A DNA stretch of 64,000 nucleotides from Sinohyriopsis cumingii (GCA_028554795.2 CM068842.1:50789074-50853073); one strand, 5' to 3'. Shown: positions 16,333-27,992, counted from the stretch's first letter. Notes: a model not told the origin generated them from the sequence alone. Numbers and translations are program-made.

Positions 16333-16971
16333 TCAATGTTTCGGTCCCACTAAGGGTAAGTAATGACAATTCGGTGACCATCGAGCATGTTCAACGTAGG
16401 ACGAATCTTGCGGTTCCCAGTGGTGAAGTGACACACCGCAACTGAAGCACTTGACTTTATCTCCTTCGCCCAAAAAGAAAAATCCGGCTCTGGCTAATTC
16501 TTCGGGGGTCGGTCCTCCAAGATACTTAGGCCATTTTCCTTTGAACGATTGAAGACGATTTTCAAAGTCGCAGTATTCCGACAAACGCACAGGAAACGAA
16601 TATTCGTCTTTCACAGGTTCGTTTCGATGAGGGCTGGGTGACATGAACAGGAGTTTGCACAGGGCTGGATGACATCCGTAGGGGGGTAGACGTGAAGGTG
16701 AACATTCCCCTTTAAAACGAAACCCAGTAAAATGTCCAAGAGGACGAGCGGCATCGCTTTCGCATCCCTCAGGTTTGACACGCACAGCATCACTTTCCAT
16801 GACAGGGGTAGTGAGAACAAAGTTCCCATGATGCTTTACGCCATCGCTCAGGTCACAAGGTACAGCATCGTACCCATCGCAAGGCTCACAATCGCATTCC
16901 ACTTCCGAAGTCTCACACTTGAATTGTGCCTTTCTAAACAACTTGTTTCGTGTTTCTCTGAAAGTATTCAT
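16333..16971 (-). CDS. BIR-domain (IAP-like) protein
   Basis: 212 codons from the first ATG; Met110 (16644) is an alternative start giving a 103-residue, BIR-only product. The C-terminal half is one BIR domain: conserved Arg and Trp-Pro, LARAGFFFLGEGDKVKCFSC, then a His and final Cys (EHARWSPNCHYL) complete the CCHC zinc site. No RING or second BIR is present. BIR proteins bind caspases or IAP antagonists and baculoviruses use them to delay apoptosis; here that is inference. The N-terminal half is Cys/Gly-rich and unrecognised. TATATAAAAAGG at 17035-17024 lies about 55-65 nt upstream of the first ATG. Confidence 0.85.
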   Translation of the reverse strand: MNTFRETRNKLFRKAQFKCETSEVECDCEPCDGYDAVPCDLSDGVKHHGNFVLTTPVMESDAVRVKPEGCESDAARPLGHFTGFRFKGECSPSRLPPYGCHPALCKLLFMSPSPHRNEPVKDEYSFPVRLSEYCDFENRLQSFKGKWPKYLGGPTPEELARAGFFFLGEGDKVKCFSCGVSLHHWEPQDSSYVEHARWSPNCHYLPLVGPKH

Positions 16972-17016
16972 CTTGTTCGCTCGGTCTTGGTAGTCACAAT
17001 GAACTATCGATCTTGC

Positions 17017-20000
17017 CTAGGGTTCCTTTTTATATACAGACCAATACCGACGTGTCCATAGGGTAAGGTGAAATGATTGGGAAGTCTGGTACACGATTTG
17101 ATAGACTTTTTCCAAGGGCCGACTGACGATGTGGTGAGTGGGTAAACTTACAATCTTGTTCGGTTGATAGGTGGTCACTTTAAAGTTTCCATCCTCTCCC
17201 GATTGCAAGGCTTCTTTCAATACCCCAAAGTTGACCACTCGACTGGTACGATAATTCAGAGTCAGTCCTTTCACTTTGCACGTCGTGTGCACTTCTCCTT
17301 GTTTGTCCCGGTATTTGTAGCCGTAATTTTTGGGACCGCCACTGACGAAACTTAGAATCTTGTCGTCGGGATGCTCGTCTGTCCAGGCTCCTAAACGGTC
17401 TCCTTCGATGTCAGGGTGATGTTGAATCGAGTGATGGATGTAAATGCAACTGTCCGTGTCAAAGTACAGGACGCGTTCCCCTAACAGTTCTAAAGCTTCG
17501 TACAATTTTAAGCGAGCATGGGCTGTCACGTAAGCCGCAATGATGACATTTCCAAAAGGGTCGTCTTGTACAAAGTTCAGATCTTCTTCGTAATTGACCA
17601 AGATCAAATCCTCTCGAACGACGTCCACGTGTTTCATGTATTTGGTTTTGTCGTGAATCATCTGGAAGTAGCGGGAAGGTTCTGTCAAATATTCCGTCTT
17701 GGGTAAACACGGTCGTTGTGCCATTTTACCCCACAAGCAATTTAACATCACTTTGGCAAACGATCGCCTGCCTTCGTTTTTCTCGATGTGGTCTAAAGTG
17801 ATGCCTTCTTGTTCCCGGTATTTCTCTTTGAATTTTATTTGGTCTTCGGGAGTGTGACACCAGGAAGGATAGCCGCTGGCTTCTTGCTTCAGTTTCAAAA
17901 ATGCATCCACGTAGTCAGCGAAAATGCCTTTCTGAATAGGGTCACCCTTGTGGTATTGTTGTGTCTTGGGAAAGTGGCAAATTTCGTACACTTCTAACAG
18001 TTGGTATCCCATGTCCAGAGCTTTGAACAATTCTACGCTGACCCAGGTTCCCGTCAAGGCACGTTCTTCCTGGGTGTGCTGACAAGGTTGGTCTTGGTTG
18101 CACGTTTCGGCACAAGTACGGCACAAGGGAAACATCAGTTTGCCTTGACAATGATGAGGTAAGACGGGATGGTATAGGTTCGTGGGAGGTAAAACTTTGC
18201 ACTTGATCAAGCCTTCGTATTGTCAAATGTTTTTCAGGTGGATGTGTTCCGTCAGCAATTGCGGGTGCCCTACAGGAAAGCGACAATATTTGCACACGTA
18301 GGGATACAGCGAACACACGTCCAAGTATTTGATTTCTTCTCCTTTCTCTTCGTCGGCTTGGTACAGCAAACAGGTGGCATTGGTCCTTCCTCCGTACAAA
18401 CTATCCCTCGGGTTCAGCGGGTCCATGAACTGGTAACTTTCCACGAGGCGTTTAAACTCGGGATCGGTTTTCATACGGTGATCGTACTCGTGTTCCCACA
18501 TTTCCACCACTTGGTATCCTTGCTGTTCCAACTTTAGGTGTCGCTGACAAGTGTCCTGGTACAGGTCTTCCATGGTCCGTTGCAAAAACTGATTTCTAGT
18601 GCCACGGTCAGGGTAACAGACGGGACATCCGTGAAATAAGCAACCGTTAAATTCGTACACGATCTTGGGGTTTTCTAAGTCCCAGCCATCGACTGAATAC
18701 GTTCCGATGGTCTTTTCGCCCCCTCCGTTGCGGGCATGCTGAATCCACTTGTCTTCCTTGTCGCACAAGTAATGTAACCAACGTAGGGCTTTGACCGAGT
18801 ATTGACGCTTGACAAAGTGGGTAGTTTGAGGGCTAATGACAGCCACGGTGTTTTCAGGCATGAATCGTTGTCGGTACACTAAGGAACACGCTTTGGCAAT
18901 GGTGCAAGCTTCTTTCAAAGGATCGACCCCTCCGTGTTCCATGAACAGTTCTCGAAATTTTCCACAGCAACGCCGTAAAATGTCCTCGTCGGAACGACAA
19001 TACTTTAGCATTTCTTCCTGAAAATCGAAAGGGTCCGAGGCGTGAGCCTGGTACCAAGCGTAGAAAGCTTCTCGTTGTTCGGTACGCATGTTGTCGGGGT
19101 CGTAATAGTGAGCCTCAGGTAAATGGGGTAGAACGGCATGTTGATTGGCTTCCGTATTGAAAAAGTGTGGAAAATAACCTTTAGCCATTTCTGTCATTCC
19201 AAACGTTTTAGGCATTCGACTCAAAGGCATGGCCAAGTAACTCATCGAATCCTTAAACTGCACTTGTCCCACTTGCATGAAAATGATTTTGGCTCCGTTC
19301 AAAGTGACTTTAGGACGTTCGGTGCCATGTTTTGTATAGTAGCTCAAAAGAAACTGTCCATCGTATCCGGAGAAATTGTGAGCCATCACCGTGGCATGAC
19401 GATGACAATCTCCGTAACGTTCGACGTCCTCTTGGCTCCACGTCTTGTCGATGGGGTCTAAAACCCATTGGGCAAAATCGGCTAACGTGTTCGGTCCCCG
19501 AAAGATTTTTTCACGCCCTCCAGGAATTTTGCTGCAGTGAGGGCAATAACTGAAGATAGGTTCTTGAATGCACTTCTCGCACGCTCGATGAGCCACGCAG
19601 AAATTAGGAATGTGAATGCCGGTCTCTTGCATGCATTCGAAATCGAAAAAGATGAAATTGCCTTTCTTCTTGTGACCGTCCTCTTTCTCTGGTGGGGGTT
19701 GGTATTTTTGCACGTAGCATTGGTGTTCCAAGTCCACGATGTGGTGACAAATGTGACATTTTTTCTTTCCTGAACATACGTGTGCCTTGGCATTATTGGT
19801 AAGTATGCCTTGTCCACACGTAGGGCACAATCTCAGGAGTTGACAAGCACATTTCTTCTGTGAACCTTGAGTTTTCAAATGCTGTTGGTAACAGGTAGGG
19901 CTGACAAACGTGCGCAGACAAGTTGAACAAGGCACTGGTTCTTCGCTCAGACAGGGTGGAGAGGCCAAACATCCTGAGCATTTCCATCCACAATGTTTGT

Positions 20001-21066
20001 GTTGCTCTCGATTATTATAACCATAGTCACATTTCTCACAGTAATATCTGTATCCCAGGAATCCGGTGATGCTGGTAATGGTATCGAAATGTTCATCGTG
20101 ATGATAGACATGAATGTATTTTCCGTCCTTAAAATGTTGGCCTCGAAACAACAGAGGCCCGCGCATTTCTTGAGGGTGCACTTTCAAGGTGTAGCGTGGA
20201 TCTAGGGCATCTTGCAATTTTTGCATCTCAGGAATGCCACAGGGTGTGTCTTTGGACAGGCCAGCTTGTTGCAACAGGAGTTCTGCTTCGTTTCGTTGTT
20301 TGGTTCGGTTCGATTTTCGAATGTTCTCCCAGGTTCTTTTCCATTCTACCGTGTCGTTCTTGTTGGCATAGGTTCGTCCCACCACGATGGCACGGGCTAA
20401 ACACATCTAGTCTTGAGGGTTGTTAATTCGGACGAGACTTGTTTTGGTGTTGCGAAGGTCGTCCACCAATAACATCTTTTTGCGTCCTGTCCCTTGAGGA
20501 AGAGATACGCGGGCCATTTTCAGTGTGGCTTTACCATCGATGATGTCAAACTGGTCATTAGATTGTTGTACGTGTTGAATCTTGTCCATGACTTTGGAAG
20601 GGGTTAGTTCTGCGGGTCTGCTAAACTCGATCCAAACAGGGAATTTCAAACCGTCGTGATCTATGGATAGTGTCAAGCGATCGTCTTCTTTGGGTTGACA
20701 TTGTCGCTTGAGTGCGGTGAGCAAAGAATCCCACATCTCGGTGATAAACCCTTCTGCTTTCTCCAATGGTACGTCGGCCTTGAAATCTTTAAACTTCACC
20801 GTGTAGGTGTAAGCCGTGGTTCTAAATTTTCTAGAGGAGCGCTTTTCCGTCTCTCGAATGGAATAGTATTTTTCAGGGTTGACTAAGGTTGGCGAACTTG
20901 GTTTAGAGGTTTCAAATTCTGGTTCACTCATGTCCTCTTCAAAATCACTGGCATGAATTTGTGCCAAGATTTTAGCTCTGGTACGAGGCGATAGATCACG
21001 TTTCTGCCTCTTACTTTCTTCTTCTTCTTCTTCTTCTTTCTTCTCGAATGAATAGGATCGTTTCAT
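17017..21066 (-). pseudogene. PolB: protein-primed-type family B DNA polymerase, interrupted by two in-frame stops
   Basis: One continuous frame of about 1,349 codons broken by TAG at 20407-20409 and TGA at 18223-18225. Segment 1 (21066-20407, 219 codons) matches the N-terminal domain usual in Polinton PolB. Segment 2 (20406-18223, 727 codons) has a Cys-rich region (123-230), ExoI DFE (D255, E257), ExoII NFSGYD, ExoIII YCRSDEDIL and polymerase motif A DVCSLYP. Segment 3 (18210-17017) has motif B (KVMLNCLWGKM) and motif C (YFDTDS). The enzyme replicates the linear genome, probably with protein priming. Each stop falls exactly between conserved stretches with no shift. TATAAATT (21120-21113) precedes the ATG. 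Segment 1 could instead be a separate small gene. Confidence 0.93.
17024..17035 (-). promoter_or_regulatory. TATA box of the BIR gene
   Basis: TATATAAAAAGG on the minus strand, overlapping the 3' end of PolB. Confidence 0.65.
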
Positions 21067-21112
21067 CTTGAGTGCAAAACGTCAAATGACTCAAGTGTAA
21101 ACACCATAAACT

Positions 21113-21148
21113 AATTTATAGTCATGGCAGACCAAAGTATATAAAAGG
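21113..21148. promoter_or_regulatory. divergent promoter between PolB and the zinc-knuckle gene
   Basis: TATAAATT on the minus strand (21120-21113) faces PolB, and TATATAAAAGG on the plus strand (21138-21148) faces the gene at 21201. The two TATA boxes are only about 18 bp apart, so the core promoters overlap. Confidence 0.75.
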
Positions 21149-21200
21149 GTGCGTGTCTTGTCCTTTCACTATTCATTTCACTCTCAAGCCAAGCACAACG

Positions 21201-21668
21201 ATGGAAGACACTAACCAAATCGAACGTTTCGTCAGAGCTTTGCGAGGGGTCATTAGAAAATTCTCTTCAGACCAGCCGACGGACTATTCTCCTTCCTTTC
21301 GAGATAAAAGTCAAGATACTTATTATATCTGTCAGAAGAAAGGGCATTGGTCTTCAGAGTGTCCAGACCGTCAAAAAAGAACAAAAACAGGGGCTAAAAA
21401 AGACAAAAGTCAAGATACCTGTTATTATTGTAAAGAAAAAGGACATTGGTCTCCAGATTGCCCCAAAAAGAAACAAGAGGAGTCAGAAGAAAAGGATTCT
21501 TCAGAAGAAGAGAGGGATTCTTCGGGAGAAGAGAGGGATTCTTCAGAGGAAGAAGAGGAAGAAAGAAGACAATTCTACTTACAAGAGGCAAAGAAACAGG
21601 AGAAGAAAAGAAGAAGGGAAGAAAATGAGGAAAAGACGGTGAAGAAATTCAAAAAACAGAGAGACTAA
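21201..21668 (+). CDS. CCHC zinc-knuckle protein
   Basis: 155 codons from the ATG at 21201, about 53 nt after the TATA box; the frame is open from 21153 but that ATG is at the expected transcription start. The second zinc knuckle is canonical (C74-x2-C77-x4-H82-x4-C87 in CYYCKEKGHWSPDC). The first has the same spacing but Tyr41 in place of the first Cys. A Ser/Glu-rich stretch with DSSEEER-type repeats (likely casein kinase 2 sites) and a basic tail follow. CCHC knuckles bind single-stranded nucleic acid, as in retroviral Gag. It is the only inner plus-strand gene. Poly(A) signals ATTAAA (21701) and AATAAA (21754) follow. Confidence 0.8.
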   Translation: MEDTNQIERFVRALRGVIRKFSSDQPTDYSPSFRDKSQDTYYICQKKGHWSSECPDRQKRTKTGAKKDKSQDTCYYCKEKGHWSPDCPKKKQEESEEKDSSEEERDSSGEERDSSEEEEEERRQFYLQEAKKQEKKRRREENEEKTVKKFKKQRD

Positions 21669-21700
21669 ATAAGGAGATAGAAGAAGTTAATGAACTTTTT

Positions 21701-21759
21701 ATTAAAGTGTTGTGTTGTGAATTGTGAATTGGATTGTAAACAATGGATAAAAGAATAAA
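21701..21759 (+). terminator. poly(A) signals of the zinc-knuckle gene
   Basis: ATTAAA at 21701-21706 and AATAAA at 21754-21759 lie 30-90 nt after the stop. No histone-type stem-loop is present here, in contrast to the outer genes. Confidence 0.6.
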
Positions 21760-21898
21760 TTAATGATATAAGGTAAGTGTCTTTGAGTTTTGATTTTAAA
21801 ATAAGAACGTAAACTCATGCACTCATACACAGAAACGTACTATAAGGGTAAAATGGGTGGGTTTATTTTTTTTTTGAGTTATTGGCAATTGAAATTAT

Positions 21899-21937
21899 AT
21901 TTCTTTTCGAGAAATGTGGGTGGCCCTGAAAAGGGCC
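21899..21937 (-). terminator. histone-type 3'-end signal 4
   Basis: Minus strand: AAA, then GGCCCTTTTCAGGGCC (21937-21922), then ACCCA, then CGAAAAGAAAT (21909-21899). This is the closest of the five to the textbook histone signal. It lies 28 nt after the stop of the gene at 21966. Confidence 0.9.
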
Positions 21938-21965
21938 TTTTTTTCTTTATGGTGTAGGGGTGAGT

Positions 21966-22538
21966 TTAAGCAATCAACTTTAACTGCCTTAAGCCTTTGC
22001 CACGGCCAAGGCCTACTTCTGGACTGCGTAATGTTGATGATGATGATTGGGTTGAAATCACTAAGGGTGGTACGGTAGGCTTAGTCACAGGGTTGACGTG
22101 TTTAGCTCGGGAAGGTCGTATTCTCTTCGGTCGTAATAAAGAAGTCTGATACATTTGTTTCAGACTTCTTAACTCCGCTAAAATGTCCAACAGTACCGTG
22201 ACCGTTTGATTTTCACCCTCTTGTTTCTTTGCTGCTACTTCTTCTTGCTGTTGTTTTTTTTTTCTTAGCTCTTCTTCTTGCTGCTGTTGCTGTAGGAGAA
22301 AAGCTTGTTCCGCTTCCTTTTGTCGTTGTATAAATTTCTCCAATTCTTCTTTCTGTCTCTGTCTAAAATTCTCCACTTGCGGTAATGAAGAAGGTAACGC
22401 TGGTTCCGGAACAAATTCTTGCGAGGAGAGAAAATCCACAAAATCCCAATTCACCTCTTCTGAAAGTAAGTCCGGGTTCCCTTGGGCAGTCTCCCCTGTT
22501 GGTGCACCCCAATGGATCGTTTTCTGAATTTCCGTCAT
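21966..22538 (-). CDS. outer gene D: coiled-coil Gln/Glu-rich protein with histone-type 3' end
   Basis: 190 codons. An acidic N-terminus (NWDFVDFL around residues 30-37, resembling a short acidic activation motif) is followed by a long Gln/Glu/Lys coiled coil (about 55-105), a leucine-rich helix (VTVLLDILAELRSLKQMY) and a basic Ser/Thr tail. Its size and architecture resemble genes A-C without clear sequence similarity. It is driven by a TATA box and CRE and ends in a histone stem-loop. Function unknown; a transcriptional or scaffold role would fit but is a guess. Confidence 0.75.
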   Translation of the reverse strand: MTEIQKTIHWGAPTGETAQGNPDLLSEEVNWDFVDFLSSQEFVPEPALPSSLPQVENFRQRQKEELEKFIQRQKEAEQAFLLQQQQQEEELRKKKQQQEEVAAKKQEGENQTVTVLLDILAELRSLKQMYQTSLLRPKRIRPSRAKHVNPVTKPTVPPLVISTQSSSSTLRSPEVGLGRGKGLRQLKLIA

Positions 22539-22585
22539 GTTGAATCACTGTCGCATAGATTGACTGCACACAAGCGCTAGCGAAT

Positions 22586-22607
22586 CTATATAGACTACGT
22601 GACGTCA
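22586..22607 (-). promoter_or_regulatory. TATA box and CRE/ATF site of outer gene D
   Basis: CTATATAG (22593-22586) lies about 50 nt before the ATG. A perfect palindromic CRE, TGACGTCA (22600-22607), sits 6 bp further upstream. CRE sites bind CREB/ATF factors and are common in early promoters of adenoviruses. Confidence 0.75.
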
Positions 22608-22705
22608 CAGACTGCTCTCTTCAGATTGGATGCGGGCTGACTGAATTTTGTAACGCGTGTTCGGATTGGTGAATGAACTCAATCCGTTTCAATCCTACCT
22701 CTACC

Positions 22706-22713
22706 TATAAATA
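22706..22713 (+). promoter_or_regulatory. TATA box of outer gene E
   Basis: TATAAATA 52 nt upstream of the first ATG at 22758, diverging from the gene D promoter. Confidence 0.7.
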
Positions 22714-22757
22714 AGCGCAGTTCACTGCATTGATTCACCTGTTCTCATCGCTTCAAG

Positions 22758-22991
22758 ATGTGGACCGATGTGCAATCTTCTACGCTTGTGTCTTCCATGA
22801 TGTTCAGGACGGACATACTCATGTATGTCCGATCCAAGTGGACCGTTGTCCACAGGACAAACACCAGCCTGTGGATACGTGGGATCTACGTTGAAAGACA
22901 AGGATGCCTGAAAAGAGTGCTAATTTACGGGCCAACAGTGAGACGCAGCCTAAGGACAAGAAGAAGACCAATGCGGTGCCATTTATGTTAA
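22758..22991 (+). CDS. outer gene E: small protein of uncertain frame, histone-type 3' end
   Basis: 77 codons from the first ATG after the TATA box, product basic and without recognisable domain. A second frame over the same DNA (from about 22757 to 22895) reads a Cys/His-rich segment (CAIFYACVFHDVQDGHTHVC) but lacks an ATG. After a TGA it continues as a Lys-rich, hydrophilic stretch to a TAA just past 23001. That frame looks more protein-like, so the gene may carry an indel or be spliced or frameshifted. The transcription unit is better supported than either reading frame: TATA upstream, histone stem-loop 24 nt after the 22991 stop. Confidence 0.45.
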   Translation: MWTDVQSSTLVSSMMFRTDILMYVRSKWTVVHRTNTSLWIRGIYVERQGCLKRVLIYGPTVRRSLRTRRRPMRCHLC

Positions 22992-23012
22992 TGAATACAT
23001 TAACATAAACCC

Positions 23013-23358
23013 AAAGGCCCTTTTCAGGGCCCCCATATTTCTCGAAAAGAGATAGCCTTTCAATTGCCTACCCTTTTTTAAATTTAAATTTAAATTTAAA
23101 TTTAAATTTAAAAAACTTTTTTTAAAAAAAAAAAAAAAATCCCATATTCAATTCCCCTTGTCCCTAGACAAGCCCAAACTCTATTCCTCATGTTAATTTC
23201 CCTTGTCCCTAGACAAGCCCAAACTCTATGTTAAATTCCCATTGTCCCTAGAGTGGCCTACGATTTTTCTCCATGTTAAATTTCCATTGTCCCTAGAGTG
23301 GCCCAGGTTTTTTTTAATGCTTTGTCCCATTGTCCCTAGGGTGGCCCACTTCACTACT
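23013..23358 (-). repeat. right terminal inverted repeat
   Basis: Reverse complement of 3220-3562 with few differences, including the mirrored CTAGGGACAA iterons, homopolymer tract, (AAATTT)n tract and histone stem-loop. Confidence 0.95.
23016..23053 (+). terminator. histone-type 3'-end signal 5, in right TIR
   Basis: Plus strand: CCAAA, then GGCCCTTTTCAGGGCC (23016-23031), CCCCA, then CGAAAAGAGAT (23043-23053), 11 nt after the stem. It is the TIR counterpart of signal 1 and serves outward transcription of gene E. Confidence 0.87.
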
Positions 23359-23364
23359 TATGTA
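23359..23364. repeat. target-site duplication, right copy (TATGTA)
   Basis: Identical to 3214-3219, directly after the right end. Confidence 0.95.
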
Positions 23365-23769
23365 TAAGAATCGTTTGGGGTTTAAATTGTACAAAAGGGA
23401 AAATTTCTGATTTTGTCTAAATTTAAAACCTTTGAGGTATAGGTCGTCTGATGGATAGACAGAAATGTAACAGATACCTTTGCAATCTGGTTAGTCTGAT
23501 AGGGTCTGTGCGGGTCCCAAACACAAGAGATATATTCCATTTTTTTCTGATTAAAAACTGATCTGTTGTTACCTTGTTGAAGTTAATCTTTTGTTAGCGT
23601 AATGATTCCTCAGAATTTTAAAAATTTGCTATTTGTTTGGGCTAATTATGAAGGACATAACTGTATTTTGTTAAATCATCTATATTACACGGGGTAGATA
23701 GCGTTTATCTGTGTGAAAGGACATAAGCCAGTCATTTTTCCATAATGAATCTGTGTGTACGGTTTGTTT

Positions 23770-24240
23770 TAATTTGAGGTTTCATCTATTGATGAAAAGC
23801 ACCGATGGGTATAAGTTAAGGAAAAGAACTGGAGCCAAAGTTGTTCCTTGTGATAAGCGCAAAGAGATTGGAATGATGTCTGTGTTTTGCATCCTGTTAT
23901 GAGGAAATTTTGAAATCCAGTTGAAAATATTTTTGTGAACAATATATTAATTGAGTTTAAAATGTAGATTTTTATGATGTACCTTTTGAACTGCTTTTGC
24001 AAAAGTCTATGATTAGACACTAAAACCAATGTCTTTGGCTAATTCATAAATAAATTCTGCTAAGTAAGTTTGGGATGATTTTGCTGCTCCAAAGCTGTGT
24101 TGTTTATCATCAGGAATAGAAATGATATTTATGTGATTCATAATGTTTCTACCGATGATATGTTCTAAAAGTTGGTTTGTAATCTTTGTAAGATGGATCG
24201 GTTTGTAATCCGTGATCATATTTTTGTCATTATGAAATCC
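23770..24240 (-). pseudogene. non-LTR retrotransposon reverse transcriptase fragment
   Basis: The frame 24219-24013 carries the PI-L-T start and KITNQLLEHIIGRNIMNHI segment typical of Jockey/CR1-like reverse transcriptases, followed by a DxQHSFG-type block. A second frame further down (to about 23770) continues with the region around NWIS..FPHNRMQ. Frameshifts and stops interrupt it and the YxDD catalytic region is not seen. A short decayed LINE remnant. Confidence 0.75.
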
Positions 24241-24890
24241 AGTGGCAGATTCCCCCTTAAACAGACAATGCAGCTTGTTAGTATGAATATCGTTTCAGAA
24301 GGACCAAATGTTCAAGATCGCTGTTATGTTGATGATCAAATGTGAACCATTTTCCGACAACCGACAACGTATTACAAAAATAATACGATAAAAACCTCAT
24401 GGATGTCATCTCTGATTCCCCCATGTGATGAACTAAGCTAATAAAATAGGTTGTAATGTGACGATAACTGCATTACGAACGAAGTGGTGGGTAATAGTAC
24501 GTATTAGATACTCTATTTAAAGTCTCCGTTTTTACAACTCATATCGGCACCATTTGTGTTTATGACCAACTGCATATCGTAAGAACTTGGTCAATGAAGA
24601 TCCATTGTAAATATATCATCCGTTCAGGTGAAGCAACGATAATCGGATGCTCAAGATGGCCGCCATGACGTTCAGATTGTCATTAATCTCATGGTGCACA
24701 ACGAAAACTGCAAGCCAACAAGATAACCGATTGAGGAAGAAAAGCTATGACATGATGATCAAGGTGGTGGCCATATTAGGAGGTTAGATCCGTGCCGTTT
24801 TTTGTTTAGGGTCAAACACAGATGCCAAGATTTTTATTGCAAATTCTTATAAGCCATATTTTCAAAAATCGTGGCGATAACTAGATTTGT
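24241..24890. other. no gene recognised
   Basis: Non-coding host sequence between the LINE remnant and a SINE. Confidence 0.45.
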
Positions 24891-24901
24891 AAGAGTGCAG
24901 A

Positions 24902-25153
24902 TAGGGGCCCTGAGTGGCCGAGTGGTCTAAAGCGCTCTCCGTTAAGGATCACTGCTACCTCACCTCTGTCTTCGTAGGTTCGAGTCTCGGATTCGGCCAA
25001 TGTGGGTATGTGAGAAAGCTTGCCAGTAGCTTCTCGAGGGTCGGTGGTTCTTTCCCGGGTTTTCCAGGGTTCTTCCTCCACCATTAATACTGGCCTCCAT
25101 GTATAGCCTATCGTGTGCTGAAAAATGGCGTTAAGCCCAATAACAACCATAAC
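24902..25153 (+). mobile_element. tRNA-derived SINE, copy 1 (full length)
   Basis: The tRNA-like head has an A box (TGGCCGAGTGG) and B box (GGTTCGAGTC at about 24977), then a central domain (AATGTGGGTATGTGAGAAAG ... TTCTTCCTCCACCATTAATA) and an AAC-rich tail. Flanked by an 11-bp duplication AAGAGTGCAGA/AAGAGTACAGA (24891-24901 and 25154-25164, one mismatch). The head resembles a tRNA with a long variable arm (Leu/Ser type). The central domain is shared by the four other copies and fits what I know of molluscan SINEs. Confidence 0.88.
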
Positions 25154-25164
25154 AAGAGTACAGA

Positions 25165-27905
<2,741 letters not shown>

Positions 27906-27908
27906 CAA

Positions 27909-27910
<2 letters not shown>

Positions 27911-27992
<82 letters not shown>

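Larger units (their letters stand above)
3220..23358. mobile_element. complete Polinton/Maverick (adintovirus-like) element, 20.1 kb
   Basis: Bounded by inverted repeats of 343 and 346 bp starting AGTAGTGAAG and flanked by perfect TATGTA duplications. It carries the diagnostic Polinton set: retroviral-type integrase with chromodomain, protein-primed-type PolB, A32-like packaging ATPase, adenovirus-type protease, double-jelly-roll major capsid protein and penton-like protein. Base composition is visibly richer in G+C than the flanks. Perfect target duplication and near-identical TIRs argue for recent insertion, but PolB has two in-frame stops and the penton gene a frame break, so this copy is probably not autonomous. 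Gene order from left: histone-tailed small genes, capsid block, replication/host-interaction block, histone-tailed divergent pair. Confidence 0.96.

Noticed and set aside
21394-21591. Minus-strand frame opposite the zinc-knuckle gene
   Set aside because: Leu/Pro/Ser repetition is the complement of the Ser/Glu-rich coding repeats.
22757-22895. Naming the Cys/His-rich alternative frame of outer gene E as a zinc-finger protein
   Set aside because: It has no ATG and ends in TGA; spacing does not fit a family I can name.
24902-24995. A tRNA gene
   Set aside because: The A and B boxes belong to the head of a repeated SINE with target duplication; the cloverleaf is degenerate.
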